This document shows positions 33,420-41,998 of a DNA stretch of 64,000 nucleotides, piece after piece. Under the pieces are notes generated by a model. That model was not told the DNA's origin, did not search any database, and saw only the letters and a program-made list of their open reading frames with translations. The DNA is taken from the NCBI RefSeq assembly GCF_002294995.1, contig NZ_NSGF01000015.1, forward strand, positions 1-64,000, given 5' to 3'. The translations under genes were made by a program, and so were the position numbers. The stretch is from Mesorhizobium sp. WSM3860 (GTDB taxonomy: Bacteria; Pseudomonadota; Alphaproteobacteria; Rhizobiales; Rhizobiaceae). Every line of letters begins with the position of its first letter. The stretch's first letter is position 1.

Positions 33420-34616
33420 TCACTTCTTGGCAATGTCGAGGAAGGCCTCGGCCGCGGCCTTGGCGAATGCAGGATCATTGATGTGCAGCGGCAGGCGCGT
33501 CACGGCGCGGTTCTTCGTCGGCTTGATCGTGCGTTCAATGGCCTCGAACAGCGCCGCGTCGGCTTCCGGATCGAAGAAGGCGCCGCCTTCGATATCGAGC
33601 GCCGATACGCCCTTTTCCGGGATCAGGAAGCGCACGGGGCCCTCGCAACGGGCGAGGCGGCCGCCGATCCATTCGCCGATCCGGCGGCACTCCTCGGCGG
33701 TGGTGCGCATCAGCGTGACGTTCGGATTGTGCTCATAGAACAGCCGCCCGCGATGTTTCTCGGGGATACTCGGCGGCGCCCAGAAGTTCACCATGTCGAG
33801 CGCGCCGACCGAGCCGACATAGGGCAGTCTCGTGCGAGCAATGGCGCCGAAGCGGTCCTCCGTCGCCGGCAGCACGCCGCCGAACAGCAGATCGCAGACC
33901 TCCGTTGTGGTGATGTCAAGGACGCCGGCGAGCAGGCCGCTATCGGCAAGCTTCTCCATCGAGCGGCCACCGGTGCCGGTGGCGTGGAAGACCATGCAGT
34001 CATAGTCGGCGCGCAAGCGCTCGACCATTGCCGTGACACAGGGCGTGGTGACGCCGAACATCGTCAAGCCCAGCGCCGGCTTGCCGGCAGTTGACATCGC
34101 CGGCCTGGCCGCCATGCCGGCGATCGCCTGGGCGGCGTTGTGCAGCACGACGCGCGACAGGCGATTGAGGCCGGCCATGTCGGTCACCGACGGCATCATG
34201 ACGATGTCGGAGACATCGACGTAAGGCGCGGTATCGCTGGAGGCCAGCGTCGAGACCATGATCTTCGGCAGACCGAGCGGCAGTGCGCGCATACCTGCGG
34301 TGACAATCGATGTGCCGCCGCCGCCGCCAATGCCGATCACGCCGGCGACGTCGTCGCGCGAGCGGATGAAGCGGGTAAAGGCGACGCCCATGCGGGCCAC
34401 GGCGGTACCGCGATCGTCGATGCCGAGCACCGCGCCGGCTCCATCGGGATGATGCGCGGCGACCTCGCTTGCCGCGACATCCACTGGGACGGTCGCGCCG
34501 CGTGTGCCGGTATCGACGCGGACGACCGCGCCGCCGGCAGAGGTGACGGCGTCGGCCAGGAAGGCAAGTTCCTCGCCCTTGGTGTCGGCTGTGCCGACCA
34601 CATAGATGCGCTTCAT
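33420..34616 (-). CDS. UPF0261 / Tm-1-like ATP-binding protein
   Basis: This 398-residue protein is a UPF0261 family member, equal to the N-terminal half of plant Tm-1. It has the opening VVGTADTKGEELAFLAD, a glycine-rich IGIGGGGGTSIVTAGMRALPLGLPKIMVST loop likely to bind a nucleotide, FHATGTGGRSMEKL and the C-terminal ALDIEGGAFFDPEADAALF. ATG 34616 begins at the conserved strand. The upstream open frame overlaps the TetR gene and promoter. It heads the operon with the TIM-barrel and cupin genes. Confidence 0.88.
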   Translation of the reverse strand: MKRIYVVGTADTKGEELAFLADAVTSAGGAVVRVDTGTRGATVPVDVAASEVAAHHPDGAGAVLGIDDRGTAVARMGVAFTRFIRSRDDVAGVIGIGGGGGTSIVTAGMRALPLGLPKIMVSTLASSDTAPYVDVSDIVMMPSVTDMAGLNRLSRVVLHNAAQAIAGMAARPAMSTAGKPALGLTMFGVTTPCVTAMVERLRADYDCMVFHATGTGGRSMEKLADSGLLAGVLDITTTEVCDLLFGGVLPATEDRFGAIARTRLPYVGSVGALDMVNFWAPPSIPEKHRGRLFYEHNPNVTLMRTTAEECRRIGEWIGGRLARCEGPVRFLIPEKGVSALDIEGGAFFDPEADAALFEAIERTIKPTKNRAVTRLPLHINDPAFAKAAAEAFLDIAKK

Positions 34617-34712
34617 CCGCGTTTCCCCGTTGTCTCTCCCGGTTGGCCAGCCTGCTCGGCGCTGCCGCCTGCCGCTTCTTGCCTGGCGCTCGGTCAGGCC
34701 ATTGCAATTTTT

Positions 34713-34747
34713 TGAGACGCGCGTATCGTATTGATATGGATGTCTCA
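34713..34747. promoter_or_regulatory. GAGAC/GTCTC dyad at the TetR start
   Basis: TGAGAC (34713-34718) and GTCTCA (34742-34747) are inverse arms spanning the TetR start codon. They also lie about 100 bases before the divergent UPF0261 gene. A tighter version, GGAGAC-AAG-GTCTCC, lies after the TetR gene. This fits an autoregulatory TetR operator. Confidence 0.5.
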
Positions 34748-35425
34748 CGTCAACAAGCCACTTCCGACGATGCCGAGCAGCTGACGGCCGGGAAGGGGGC
34801 CCGCGCCCGTACCAGGCGGCTGATGCTGGAGACGGCGACGCGGCTGATGCAGTCCGGCGTGACGCCTTCGGTCAGCGAGGTTGCGGAGGCTGCGGAAGTG
34901 TCGCGCGCGACTGCCTATCGCTACTTTCCGAGCCAGGCCGCGCTGGTGCAGGCGGTCGTCGACGAGGGGCTCGGACCGATCCTGACCTGGAAATCGAATT
35001 CGAAAGATCCGGAACGGCGGGTCGCCGAACTGTTCGCCTCCGCCATGCCGCGCATCGAGGCTTTCGAGGCGACGTTCAAGGCGGCGCTCAAGCTTTCGCT
35101 CGACCAGTGGGCGCGACGGCAGGCCGGCACGCTGGGCACCGAACCGGCTTTCACGCGCGGCCATCGCGTCGACCTCCTGAAGGACGCGATCGCACCGCTC
35201 AAGGGTCAGCTCAAACCGCGCCAGTTCAGGCGTCTTGCCCAGGCGCTGTCGATGATGTTCGGTGTTGAAGTGCTGATCGTGCTGAAGGATATGTGGGGGC
35301 TGAACAGCCGTGACATGATGGCGGTGGCCGAGTGGGCGGCGGGCGCGCTGGTGCGCGCGGCGGTGGCGGAATCGGCAGGGAAGGCGAGTCGAGGTTCGGC
35401 ATCAGCCAAGACGGGGATGTCCTGA
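34736..35425 (+). CDS. TetR-family transcriptional regulator
   Basis: This 229-residue protein has an N-terminal TetR helix-turn-helix (residues about 20-65) with TPSVSEVAEAAEVSRATAYRYFPSQAALV and an all-helical C-terminal ligand domain. It is divergent from the UPF0261/TIM-barrel/cupin operon and probably represses it. ATG 34736 is chosen because the conserved domain starts shortly after it. Upstream codons extend into the divergent promoter. Confidence 0.9.
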   Translation: MDVSRQQATSDDAEQLTAGKGARARTRRLMLETATRLMQSGVTPSVSEVAEAAEVSRATAYRYFPSQAALVQAVVDEGLGPILTWKSNSKDPERRVAELFASAMPRIEAFEATFKAALKLSLDQWARRQAGTLGTEPAFTRGHRVDLLKDAIAPLKGQLKPRQFRRLAQALSMMFGVEVLIVLKDMWGLNSRDMMAVAEWAAGALVRAAVAESAGKASRGSASAKTGMS

Positions 35426-35426
35426 A

Positions 35427-35441
35427 TCTGGTTCGACCAGA
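35427..35441. promoter_or_regulatory. TCTGGT-TCG-ACCAGA palindrome
   Basis: This perfect 15-base palindrome differs from the one at 30021-30035 only in the spacer. It starts one base after the TetR stop codon, upstream of the sugar ABC operon. Confidence 0.65.
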
Positions 35442-35481
35442 TTGCGAAGGCTGTCAACAATAATGACCGCAATACATCGCT

Positions 35482-35496
35482 GGAGACAAGGTCTCC
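35482..35496. promoter_or_regulatory. GGAGAC-AAG-GTCTCC palindrome
   Basis: This perfect palindrome, 17 bases with its flanking T and A, lies in the 350-base region before the ABC operon. Its arms resemble the GAGAC/GTCTC dyad at the TetR start, so the same TetR protein may bind here. Confidence 0.5.
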
Positions 35497-35603
35497 ATAT
35501 ATCAAGGAGTAGGAAAAATTAGGGAAAACAGAGAGATACCCCGTTGATCGGCTTATAGGACCGTTTTTGACTGCATAAGAAAGAACTTGACGTCCCTCTC
35601 GAA

Positions 35604-35617
35604 TTGGTAATACCAGA
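35604..35617. promoter_or_regulatory. TTGGTAATACCAGA operator before the sugar ABC operon
   Basis: This 14-mer is identical to the site at 50294-50307. Its TGGT-AAT-ACCA core fits the FadR-type consensus. It lies about 160 bases before the binding-protein start. The rest of the 35426-35777 gap shows no gene. Confidence 0.7.
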
Positions 35618-35777
35618 TCAGGACGAGTAAAGCGGATTGAAGGTGAAGGCTGCGAGCCACTTTCCGGCCGGGCGAGGAGGCCCGAAATCGGAGAGTGCCG
35701 TCACGGGAGGAACTGCCAGGGCCGACCGCTATGCCGGCCCGCATGACAAGGTAGAATGCGCACAAGGGAGGAAAACT

Positions 35778-37094
35778 ATGCGCAAGATAGTGACCAGCGT
35801 GATCGCTGGTATTGGGCTGGCGCTTGCCTGCGGGACATCCGTCCGCGCGCAAGACAAGGAACTCACCATCTTCTGGGCGGAATGGGATCCGGCGAACTAC
35901 CTGCAGGAACTCGTCAACGACTACACGGCCGAGACGGGCGTGAAAGTCACGGTGCAGACCACGCCGTGGCCTGATTTCCAGACCAAGGCCTTCACCGAGT
36001 TCAACGCGCATGGCGACGCCTACGACATGGTGGTCGGCGACTCGCAATGGCTGGGCGCCGGCTCGACGCAGGGCCACTATGTGGATCTGACCGACTTCTT
36101 CAACCAGCATAAGCTTGGCGATGTGATGGCGCCCGCCACCATCAAGTATTATGCCGAATACCCTGGCGGTTCCGGCAAGTACTGGGCGATCCCGCTAGAA
36201 GGCGATGCGATCGGCTGGTCCTATCGCAAGGACTGGTTCGAGGACCCGAAGGAGAAGGAAGCCTTCAAGGCGAAATACGGCTACGACCTCGACATCCCGA
36301 AGACCTACGCGCAGCTGCGCGACATCGCCGAGTTCTTCCACCGTCCGGACCAGAAGCGCTACGGCGTCGCCATCTACACCGACAATTCCTATGACGCGAT
36401 GGCGATGGGCGTTGAAAGCGCCATCTTCAGCTATGGCGGCGATCTCGGCGACTACGCGACCTACAAGGTCGACGGCATCATCAATTCCAAGGAGGCCGTC
36501 GCCGGCCTCGACATGTACAAGGAACTCTACAAGTTCACGCCTCCCGGCTGGGGCAAGACCTTCTTCGTGGAGGACAACCAGGCGATCACCGGCGGCCTCG
36601 CCGCGATGAGCATGAACTTCTTCGCCTTCTTCCCGCCGCTGGTGAACAAAGCCACCAACCCGTATGCCGACGTCACCGGCTTCTTCGCCAACCCGGCCGG
36701 TCCGGACGGCAAGCGCTTCGCCGCTCTCGGCGGTCAGGGCATCTCCGTCGTCTCGTACTCGAAGAACAAGGACGAGGCGATGAAATTCCTTGAGTGGTTC
36801 ATCAAGGACGAGACCCAGAAGAAATGGGCCGAGCTCGGTGGCTACACCTGCAGCCAGGCCGTGCTGAAGTCGGAGGCCTTCCAGAACGCTACGCCGTATA
36901 ACAAGGCCTTCTACGACACGATGTTCATGGTCAAGGACTTCTGGGCAACGCCCGAATATGCCGAAGTGCTCGATCAACTGAACCAGAACATCTATCCGTT
37001 CGTGGTCGGCGGCAAGGGCACCGCCCAGGAGGCGCTCGACAAGACGGCCGCCGACTGGAAGGCGACGTTCACCAAGTACAATCGCTACAAGTAA
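35778..37094 (+). CDS. Sugar/polyol ABC transporter substrate-binding protein (family 1)
   Basis: This 438-residue protein has a Sec signal peptide (cleavage after VRA near residue 23) and the SBP family 1 fold: LTIFWAEWDPANYLQELVNDY, MVVGDSQWLGAGSTQGHYVDLTDF and AIPLEGDAIGWSYRKDWF. GGGAGGAAAACT precedes the ATG. It heads a six-gene operon with two permeases, a small membrane protein and two ATPases. A hairpin after its stop may keep its mRNA more abundant than the rest. The ligand is unknown, probably a sugar or polyol. Confidence 0.92.
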   Translation: MRKIVTSVIAGIGLALACGTSVRAQDKELTIFWAEWDPANYLQELVNDYTAETGVKVTVQTTPWPDFQTKAFTEFNAHGDAYDMVVGDSQWLGAGSTQGHYVDLTDFFNQHKLGDVMAPATIKYYAEYPGGSGKYWAIPLEGDAIGWSYRKDWFEDPKEKEAFKAKYGYDLDIPKTYAQLRDIAEFFHRPDQKRYGVAIYTDNSYDAMAMGVESAIFSYGGDLGDYATYKVDGIINSKEAVAGLDMYKELYKFTPPGWGKTFFVEDNQAITGGLAAMSMNFFAFFPPLVNKATNPYADVTGFFANPAGPDGKRFAALGGQGISVVSYSKNKDEAMKFLEWFIKDETQKKWAELGGYTCSQAVLKSEAFQNATPYNKAFYDTMFMVKDFWATPEYAEVLDQLNQNIYPFVVGGKGTAQEALDKTAADWKATFTKYNRYK

Positions 37095-37105
37095 GCATCA
37101 CAGTC

Positions 37106-37140
37106 GGAATGCCGGAGGAGGGTTTCCCCTCCGGCATTCC
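37106..37140 (+). terminator. Intercistronic hairpin after the binding-protein gene
   Basis: GGAATGCCGGAGG (37106-37118) pairs perfectly with CCTCCGGCATTCC (37128-37140), followed by TGTTTTC. Its place between the binding protein and permease genes suggests partial termination or 3' end protection. Confidence 0.7.
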
Positions 37141-37161
37141 TGTTTTCAGGGAGAACGACCG

Positions 37162-38067
37162 TTGGCTTCGGTAGCCCTCACCAATCTTGATCCAGCATCC
37201 AGGGCCGCCGCGCGTGGCTGGTCGGATCTGACCATCCGCAACATGTTCATCATTCCGACGCTGGTTTTCCTGATCGTCTTCAACATTTTTCCGCTGATCT
37301 ATTCGCTCGGCTATTCCTTCACCAACTTCGCCGCAAATCGCAGCGAGCCCTGGCAGTTTGTCGGCCTGCAGAATTATCGCGAGCTGCTCAGCGACGATCA
37401 CATCTGGTCGAACTTCGTCATCACCGCCAAATACGTGATCGTGTCGGTGGCCGGGCAGATGATCGTCGGCTTCGGCCTCGCGCTTCTGCTCAACCGCAGC
37501 TTTCCGATGAAGGGTCTGATCACGACCTTGCTGTTGTTGCCGATGATGATGTCGGCGGCGGTTGTCGGCCTGTTCTGGCAGCTGCTCTACAGCCCGTCCT
37601 GGGGGCCGATCAACTACGTCTTCGGCCTCGGCGACTTCGCCTGGCTCTCCAATCCCGACAGCGCGCTCTACGCCGTCGCGATCACCGACATCTGGATGTG
37701 GTCGCCCTTCGTCATGCTGCTTTCGCTCGCCGGCCTGTCGGCGGTGCCGCAGCACCTCTACGAGGCCGCCGCGATCGACCGCGCCAGCTGGTGGTACACC
37801 TTCACCCGCATCACGTTGCCGCTGGTCTCGCCGATCCTTCTGATCGCGCTGATCTTCCGCACCATGGAAGCCTTCAAGACCTTCGACATCGCCTACACGA
37901 TGACGACCCAGCCGACCGCCGAGCTGATCGCGATCCGGCTCTACAAGCAGGCCTTCCAGCAGTGGGATACCGGCAAATCCTGCGCGCTGGCCTACATCGT
38001 GCTGATCATGGTGCTGGCCATCACCAACCTCTACGTGAAGTACCTCAACAAGGTGAAGGAGCGCTGA
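37162..38067 (+). CDS. Sugar ABC permease (MalF/UgpA type)
   Basis: This 301-residue permease has six membrane segments, with the opening IIPTLVFLIVFNIFPLIYSLGYSFTN and the EAA loop LYEAAAIDRASWWYTFTRITLPLVSPI near residues 204-230. The TTG start at 37162 has AGGGAG upstream. It pairs with the next permease, 1 base downstream. Confidence 0.94.
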   Translation: MASVALTNLDPASRAAARGWSDLTIRNMFIIPTLVFLIVFNIFPLIYSLGYSFTNFAANRSEPWQFVGLQNYRELLSDDHIWSNFVITAKYVIVSVAGQMIVGFGLALLLNRSFPMKGLITTLLLLPMMMSAAVVGLFWQLLYSPSWGPINYVFGLGDFAWLSNPDSALYAVAITDIWMWSPFVMLLSLAGLSAVPQHLYEAAAIDRASWWYTFTRITLPLVSPILLIALIFRTMEAFKTFDIAYTMTTQPTAELIAIRLYKQAFQQWDTGKSCALAYIVLIMVLAITNLYVKYLNKVKER

Positions 38068-38068
38068 G

Positions 38069-39025
38069 ATGGCCGCCGTCCGCACTTCTTCCGAGGTCGC
38101 GCTCAACCGTGTCGCCATCGCCGCGGTGCTGATCGCGACGCTGATCTTCCTGGCGCCGATCTACTGGATCGCCTCGACGGCGTTCAAGCCGAAGGAACTT
38201 GCCGTCAGCGTACCGCCGACCGTCCTGTTCGAACCCGAGGTGACGCCGTTCGTGCGGCTCTTCACCAAGCGCGTGCAGATGCAGAAGACCGTCGACCCGC
38301 AAGTCTACGAAGCCGCGCCTTGGTGGGAAAAGCGCATCTACGACGGCGGCGAGCGGGTGCTGAAGGTCGGCAAGGACGTGCAGCTTTCGCAATATCCCGA
38401 CCGGTTCATGAACAGCCTGATCGTGGCGGTGATCAGCACCGTGCTCGCCGTCGGCATGGGAACCTTCACCGGCTACGGCTTCTCGCGCTTCAAGGTCGCC
38501 GGCGAGGCGGACCTTCTGTTCTTCATCCTCTCGACGCGCATGCTGCCGCCGGTGGTCGTCGCCATCCCGATGTTCCTGATGTATCGAGCAGTTGGCCTCA
38601 ACGACTCCCATATCGGGCTGATCATCCTCTACGTCGCCTTCAACCTGTCCTTCTCGGTCTGGCTGATGAAGGGCTTCATGGACGAGATCCCGAAAGAGTA
38701 TGAGGAGGCAGCACTAGTCGACGGCTACACGCGCATGCAGGCCTTCTTCAAAATCGTACTGCCCGAGGCCGCAACCGGCATCGCCGCCACCGCCGTGTTC
38801 TGCTTCATCACCGCCTGGAACGAGTACGCTTTCGCGCTGATCATGACCAACCGGCGCGCCCAGACGGCGCCGCCCTTCATCCCGTCGCAGATCGGCTCCG
38901 GCCTGCCGGACTGGACCACGATCGCGGCTGGCACATTCCTGTTCCTGCTGCCCGTTGCGATCTTCACCTTCCTGCTGCGCAACCACCTGCTTCGCGGCGT
39001 CACTTTCGGAGCGATCCGCAAATGA
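38069..39025 (+). CDS. Sugar ABC permease (MalG/UgpE type) with a long external loop
   Basis: This 318-residue permease carries the EAA loop YEEAALVDGYTRMQAFFKIVLPEAATG near residues 211-237 and six membrane segments. The loop between the first and second segments is about 75 residues long, with WWEKRIYDGGERVLKVGKD in it. That is longer than in typical MalG-type proteins. It may contact the binding protein. The stop overlaps the start of a small membrane protein gene. Confidence 0.93.
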   Translation: MAAVRTSSEVALNRVAIAAVLIATLIFLAPIYWIASTAFKPKELAVSVPPTVLFEPEVTPFVRLFTKRVQMQKTVDPQVYEAAPWWEKRIYDGGERVLKVGKDVQLSQYPDRFMNSLIVAVISTVLAVGMGTFTGYGFSRFKVAGEADLLFFILSTRMLPPVVVAIPMFLMYRAVGLNDSHIGLIILYVAFNLSFSVWLMKGFMDEIPKEYEEAALVDGYTRMQAFFKIVLPEAATGIAATAVFCFITAWNEYAFALIMTNRRAQTAPPFIPSQIGSGLPDWTTIAAGTFLFLLPVAIFTFLLRNHLLRGVTFGAIRK

Positions 39026-39243
39026 GTTTTCGCGCCGTCAACCAGAAGTACCTTTTGCCGGCATCGCAGATCCTCATGGTGCTCGGCATCGCCGCGCTCT
39101 GCCAGCCATGGAGCCTCAGCCTGCATTCCTATGGCGTGACGATCATCCTGATCGGGCTGATCGGCTTCAACATCACGTCGAAGATCGCACCGGAGCAGAG
39201 AGAGGAAACCGGCGCCGTGACGCATGAGGGGGCCGGGCAGTGA
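39022..39243 (+). CDS. Small membrane protein encoded inside the ABC operon
   Basis: This 73-residue protein has two predicted membrane helices (ASQILMVLGIAALCQPWSL and YGVTIILIGLIGFNITS) and a short charged tail. It overlaps the permease stop (ATGA) and the ATPase start (GTGA), so it is tightly coupled to the transporter. Rhizobial glycerol-type ABC operons also contain a tiny membrane protein next to two ATPases. Whether this one is related is not certain. It may stabilize the permeases or tune transport. Confidence 0.8.
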   Translation: MSFRAVNQKYLLPASQILMVLGIAALCQPWSLSLHSYGVTIILIGLIGFNITSKIAPEQREETGAVTHEGAGQ

Positions 39244-40343
39244 CGCAGATCGAACTTCGCGGCATCGAGAAATTCTTCGGTGCGGTCCAGGTCATCCACA
39301 ATCTGAACCTCGCCATCGCCGACAACGAGTTCATCGTGCTGCTAGGACAGTCGGGCTGCGGCAAGACGACGACGCTGCGCGCGATCGCGGGGCTGGAAAC
39401 CGTCGACAAGGGCGATATCCTGATCGATGGCAAGGCGGTGCAGCATCTCAAAGCTGCCGACCGCGACATCGCCATGGTGTTCCAGTCCTTCTCGCTCTAT
39501 CCGCATATGACGGTGTTCGAGAACATCGCCTTTCCGTTGCGGGCCACGCGCATGAGCAGCAGTGAGGTCGACACCTCGGTGCGCGAGATCGCAAGGGTGT
39601 TGCGGATCACAGACCTGCTCGACAAGAGGCCGTCGGCGCTCTCGGGCGGCGACATGCAGCGCGTGGCGATCGGCCGCGCGCTGGTGCGGCGGCCGAAGGC
39701 GATGCTGATGGACGAGCCGATCGGCGCGCTGGACGCCAAGCTGCGCGAGGAAATGCGGGCCGAGATCAAGCGGCTGCACATCAAGCAAGGATCGACCACG
39801 ATCTATGTCACCCATGACCAGATCGAGGCGATGAGTCTGGCCGACCGCATCGTCATCATGCATGAGGGCTTCATCCAGCAGGTCGGCACGCCGGACGAGG
39901 TCTACTCCCATCCAGCAAACCTGTTCGTGGCGCAATTCGTCGGCAGCCCGGTGATGAACATCGCCGAGGCGAGCATCGCCGATCAGGCCGGCGCTGCCTC
40001 CGTCACCGTCGGCGGCGCGCCGGCGGGTTTCGAGTTCCCGCGCGAGCTCTTGTCCAAGCTCAACGGCCACGCCAATGGCGGCCTGACGCTCGGCATCCGT
40101 CCGGAAGGCGTGCTGGTCCGGCATGATGCTGCGCCCGGCTACGTTCCGGTCGAAGCGCAGATCATCGAGCCGCTCGGCTCGTTCGACATTGTCGACCTCA
40201 AGGTCGGCTCCAAGATGCTGCGCGCCCGCACCAAGGCCGGCTACGTGTCGGGTCCGGGCGAGAAGGTCCATGCCCGCATCGACCCGGAGCAGGCGCATTT
40301 CTTCGACTCGGCAAGCGGCAAGTCGCTAGGAGTAAGGCTGTAA
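39240..40343 (+). CDS. Sugar ABC transporter ATPase 1 (UgpC/MalK type)
   Basis: This 367-residue ATPase has Walker A GQSGCGKT near residues 36-43, Q-loop MVFQSFSLYPHM, signature LSGGDMQRVAIGRAL and Walker B AMLMDEPIGALDAKL, with a C-terminal TOBE/OB region. The signature reads GGDMQ instead of GGQRQ. The GTG start overlaps the small membrane gene. A second ATPase follows with one base of overlap, so the importer may use a heterodimer. Confidence 0.94.
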   Translation: MTQIELRGIEKFFGAVQVIHNLNLAIADNEFIVLLGQSGCGKTTTLRAIAGLETVDKGDILIDGKAVQHLKAADRDIAMVFQSFSLYPHMTVFENIAFPLRATRMSSSEVDTSVREIARVLRITDLLDKRPSALSGGDMQRVAIGRALVRRPKAMLMDEPIGALDAKLREEMRAEIKRLHIKQGSTTIYVTHDQIEAMSLADRIVIMHEGFIQQVGTPDEVYSHPANLFVAQFVGSPVMNIAEASIADQAGAASVTVGGAPAGFEFPRELLSKLNGHANGGLTLGIRPEGVLVRHDAAPGYVPVEAQIIEPLGSFDIVDLKVGSKMLRARTKAGYVSGPGEKVHARIDPEQAHFFDSASGKSLGVRL

Positions 40344-41428
40344 TGGCCCATATCGAACTGAAGAACATCACCAAGAAGTTCGGCGGCCATACCGCGCTGA
40401 CGGGTCTCAATCTCGATATCGCCGACGGGGAGTTCTTCGTGCTGTTGGGCGAAACCGGCGCCGGCAAGACGACGACGCTGCGGATGATCGCCGGCCTCGA
40501 GAAACCGACCGAGGGCCAGGTCTTCATCGACGGCGTCGACGTCGCCGACTGGGGCGCGGCCGAGCGCGACGTGGCCTTGGTGCTGCAGCAATATTCGCTC
40601 TATCCGCGCTACACGGTGCGGCAGAATCTCGAGTTTCCGCTGAAGCCGAAGATCCGCCGGCTGCCGGATGCCGAGATCGAGGACCGCGTCGCGCGCGCCG
40701 CCCGCACGCTGCGCATCGAGCACCTGCTCGACCGCAAGACCGACCGGCTCTCCGGTGGCGAGATGCAGCGCGTCTCGATCGGCCGCGCGATCGTGCGCAA
40801 GCCGCGCGTGTTCCTGATGGACGAGCCGTTGTCGGCGCTCGACGCCAAGCTGCGCGAGGCGCTGCGCACGGAGTTGAAGAACCTGCAGATGCAACTCGGT
40901 GCCACCTTCCTGTTCGTCACCCACGACCAGATCGAAGCGATGTCGATGGGCGACAAGGTCGGCGTGCTGAACCACGGCCGCATTGTCCAGACCGGCACGC
41001 CGCAGGAGATCTACAACAATCCGCGCGATACCTATGTCGCAAGCTTCGTCGGCTCGCCGCCGATGAACCTCATCGACGGCAAGCTGGTCGACGACCGCGC
41101 GGTGATGGCGCCGATGAGTTTCGAATTGCCGGTTGGCGGGGGAGCCAGGACGGGCGGCGCGACCGACGGTCGCGCGCTCGTCTTCGGCATCCGTCCGGAG
41201 GACGTCTATCTGGAAGGCGGCGCGCCGGTCGAGGCTAAGGTCCACGATGTCGAGAACCACGGCGTCGAGAAGATCGTGACGCTGAGGGTCGGCGACACGA
41301 TGCTGAGAGCCACCGTGCCGGCGAGAACCGCCGTCGAGATCGAGCAGCCGGTCCGCTTTGCCTGGAACGCGGACAAGGTGCTGCTGTTCGACAAGGGCAG
41401 CGGGGTGAGCCTGCGGCACGCCGGATAA
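40343..41428 (+). CDS. Sugar ABC transporter ATPase 2 (UgpC/MalK type)
   Basis: This 361-residue ATPase has GETGAGKT as Walker A near residues 36-43, Q-loop LVLQQYSLYPRY, signature LSGGEMQRVSIGRAI and Walker B VFLMDEPLSALDAKL, plus a C-terminal OB-type regulatory region. The Walker A sequence GETGAGKT differs from the GPSGSGKS type, as in rhizobial two-ATPase importers. Start TAATG overlaps the stop of ATPase 1. Confidence 0.94.
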   Translation: MAHIELKNITKKFGGHTALTGLNLDIADGEFFVLLGETGAGKTTTLRMIAGLEKPTEGQVFIDGVDVADWGAAERDVALVLQQYSLYPRYTVRQNLEFPLKPKIRRLPDAEIEDRVARAARTLRIEHLLDRKTDRLSGGEMQRVSIGRAIVRKPRVFLMDEPLSALDAKLREALRTELKNLQMQLGATFLFVTHDQIEAMSMGDKVGVLNHGRIVQTGTPQEIYNNPRDTYVASFVGSPPMNLIDGKLVDDRAVMAPMSFELPVGGGARTGGATDGRALVFGIRPEDVYLEGGAPVEAKVHDVENHGVEKIVTLRVGDTMLRATVPARTAVEIEQPVRFAWNADKVLLFDKGSGVSLRHAG

Positions 41429-41461
41429 CGGGCCAATCGGCCGATTGCTGTCGGCTTGCAC

Positions 41462-41888
41462 CTACTTCGGCAGATAGGTCTCGTAGGGCGTGTCGTTGAT
41501 CAGCAGGATCACGCATTCGTTGTCCGACAAGCAGGCATCGTCATGCATTTCGTTGGCCTTCTGGGTCCAGTAGGAGCCCGGCGGCAGCTCGACCCTGGTC
41601 GCCTCGCCGCCTTGCATCTGCCAATGCGCCCAGAGCCCCTTGATCACCACAGCGCGATAGTCGGCGGTGTGGGACCGGCGCGCGCCAATTGCCGGGAACC
41701 TTCAGCAACGTACCAGCCGGGCCCTTGGCCCGCTCGCCCCACAGGGGCCCCAGACGCTGCGGCTGGTTCGGCGCTTCGACGATATAAGGGATCCTGTCGG
41801 CCGGCAGATAGCTGTCTTCGAGCGCGAATGCCTGCCCCGAAAGGATTGTTAGCGCGGCAAGCGCGAGCGGTGCAACATGGTTGGCCAT
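41462..41888 (-). pseudogene. Frameshifted secreted cupin-like protein (DUF4437-like)
   Basis: Two adjacent frames together encode one product of about 141 residues. The first begins MANHVAPLALAALTILSGQAFA, a clear signal peptide, and continues through QPQRLGPLWGERAKGPAGTLLKVPGN. The second continues TADYRAVVIKGLWAHWQ and ends ECVILLINDTPYETYLPK. The change of frame lies near 41670-41680 and is explained by one extra base in the GGTCCC region. It is either a recent pseudogene or a sequencing error. It is convergent with the ABC operon and lies downstream of the AraC gene. Confidence 0.75.
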
Positions 41889-41998
41889 GGCTGTTTCCTC
41901 CGCCGGCCAGCTTATGCCGCCAGTGCCGACGAGGAATGACGTGTCGTCCAAAAGACTTGGCAATTCCTCCAGCCCGGAGGCAGCTCGATCGCCGGGCG

